Part shown: positions 63,132 to 64,000 of the stretch, piece by piece
Numbering within the stretch: position 1 is the stretch's first letter
Layout: each line of letters starts with the position of its first letter
Origin: Desulfosudis oleivorans Hxd3
GTDB lineage: Bacteria; Desulfobacterota; Desulfobacteria; Desulfobacterales; Desulfosudaceae
Reading direction: 5' to 3'
NCBI RefSeq assembly: GCF_000018405.1
Contig: NC_009943.1
Coordinates: forward strand, 3,413,001-3,477,000
DNA: 64,000 bases
Notes under the pieces: model-generated
Database searches by the model: none
Told to the model about the DNA's origin: nothing
Seen by the model: the letters and a program-made list of their open reading frames with translations, nothing else
Made by a program: the position numbers and the translations under genes

Positions 63132-64000
63132 ATGCAACGGTTTGGTAAAAACAAAATTGTACCGTCAGCGCTGATTGTGGCGGTGGTGCTGACCGGCTTG
63201 GTACTGGTTTCCGGGTGCAGGGACAACAACCCGCCCCCCCAGCGCCCGGCCCCGGAGGTGGGCGTTGTCACCATCGAAGAACAGCCGGTGGCCCTGACCA
63301 CTGAACTGCCGGGACGGGCCGCCCCCTTTCTGATGGCGGACATCCGGCCCCAGGTCAACGGCATCATTCAGAAGCGCCTGTTTGAAGAGGGGGCCATGGT
63401 AAAGGCCGGCCAGGTACTCTACCAGATTGATCCGGCCCAGTTCGAGGCGGTTTACGCAGCGGCCAAAGCCGCCCTGGATCGATCGCAATCCAACCTGGCG
63501 TCGGTGCAGGCGCGGGCCGACCGGTACCGGGAACTGCTGGCGGCAAAAGCGGTCAGCCAACAGGACGTTGATGATGCCGATGCGGCCCTTTCCCAGGTCC
63601 GGGCCGATATCGAATACTGGAAGTCGGAACTTGAAAAGGCCGGCATCAATCTTAATTATACACGGGTGACGGCCCCCATTTCCGGCCGCATCGGCCGGTC
63701 ATCGGTCACCGCCGGCGCGGTTGTGACGGCCTACCAGCCCGTGCCGCTGTCCACCATCGTCCAGTTGAATCCCATTTATGTGGATGTGACCCAGTCATCG
63801 TCTGAGCTTTTGCGCTTGGGCCGGGACCTGGAGACCGGCAAGATCACAAACGGCACCGACGCGACAAAAAAGGTGCGCATTCTTCTGGAGGACGGCACGC
63901 CCTACCCCCATGAAGGCACGCTGCAATTCCGGGACGTGACCGTGGACCCGTCTACCGGATCGTACGTGCTGCGCGTCAAGGTGCCCAACCCGGAACAGGT
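63132..64000 (+). CDS. RND efflux periplasmic adaptor, N-terminal part (cut by window edge)
   Basis: At least 289 residues from the ATG at 63132 (GGAGG upstream). Lipoprotein-type signal ending LVSGC. The biotinyl-lipoyl half ADIRPQVNGIIQKRLFEEGA, a coiled-coil hairpin (about 105-160) and LNYTRVTAPISGRIGRSSVT are the AcrA/MexA hallmarks. It connects an RND pump to an outer-membrane channel. The pump gene should follow outside the window. The tetR gene upstream is the likely regulator. Confidence 0.95.
   Translation, partial: MQRFGKNKIVPSALIVAVVLTGLVLVSGCRDNNPPPQRPAPEVGVVTIEEQPVALTTELPGRAAPFLMADIRPQVNGIIQKRLFEEGAMVKAGQVLYQIDPAQFEAVYAAAKAALDRSQSNLASVQARADRYRELLAAKAVSQQDVDDADAALSQVRADIEYWKSELEKAGINLNYTRVTAPISGRIGRSSVTAGAVVTAYQPVPLSTIVQLNPIYVDVTQSSSELLRLGRDLETGKITNGTDATKKVRILLEDGTPYPHEGTLQFRDVTVDPSTGSYVLRVKVPNPEQ

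Overview
The window reads as part of the chromosome of an anaerobic, sulfate-reducer-like Desulfobacterota (Desulfobacterales type, moderately high GC). Supporting genes are a seven-heme cytochrome c beside a partial RnfC, desulfoferrodoxin, hybrid cluster protein with an HcpR-like site, a Wood-Ljungdahl-type methyl-H4folate methyltransferase, the DUF1009/LpxI branch of lipid A synthesis, a glucosylglycerate-type synthase, and two genes with in-frame UGA codons best read as selenocysteine. The genus is an inference. No rRNA, tRNA, CRISPR array or complete insertion sequence was seen.

Layout. 1-2.1 kb (minus): 5' part of rnfC, cytochrome c, lytic transglycosylase lipoprotein. 2.2-3.7 kb: a Cys-rich PxxKW protein, a divergent 73-residue glutaredoxin-like selenoprotein, and a LOG-family protein. 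4.4-18.4 kb (minus): a nearly unbroken envelope-biogenesis operon, lysS-lolC-lolD-bamA-ompH-lpxD-fabZ-lpxA-lpxI-oxidoreductase-lpxB-msbA. 18.5-22.9 kb (minus): a PilS-like kinase, pilC and metK with a long leader. 23.3-29 kb (plus): DUF1015, serA, a methyltransferase, a PfkB kinase and a TPR protein. 29-35.6 kb (minus): an MFS-acyltransferase fusion, HU, an HD protein, moaA, a glucosyl-3-phosphoglycerate synthase-like enzyme and an M20 peptidase. 35.7-37.6 kb (plus): a histidine phosphatase, a membrane protein and a crotonase. 38.4-47.8 kb: dus, a CoA-binding protein, desulfoferrodoxin plus a small zinc-ribbon protein, an M16 peptidase and a B12-binding radical SAM protein. 48.1-50.3 kb: a VOC protein and hcp.

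50.9-58.7 kb is an arsenic/thiol-redox island: arsR with operator, an ArsP-like permease, a small thioredoxin, a 2Fe-2S selenoprotein with a near-ideal SECIS hairpin, an Fe-S protein, arsC, acr3, a membrane-anchored rhodanese, a cation diffusion facilitator, a MauE/DoxX-like protein, a secreted thioredoxin and a CcdA-like protein. The last three look like a thiol relay across the membrane. 58.8-64 kb holds a YkgJ-like protein, higBA, a TauE/SafE transporter, and tetR-DUF169-RND adaptor (cut by the window edge).

Gene-poor gaps are filled by two interspersed repeat families. Family B is about 266 bp, has inverted ends and YTAR-type target duplications, and in several places abuts the stop codon of a neighbouring gene. 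Family A is about 470-530 bp, has short inverted ends and a very strong internal hairpin. At 3.9 kb a B copy has inserted into an A copy. Short AATATTTCATGAAATATT-like palindromes look like collapsed B elements.
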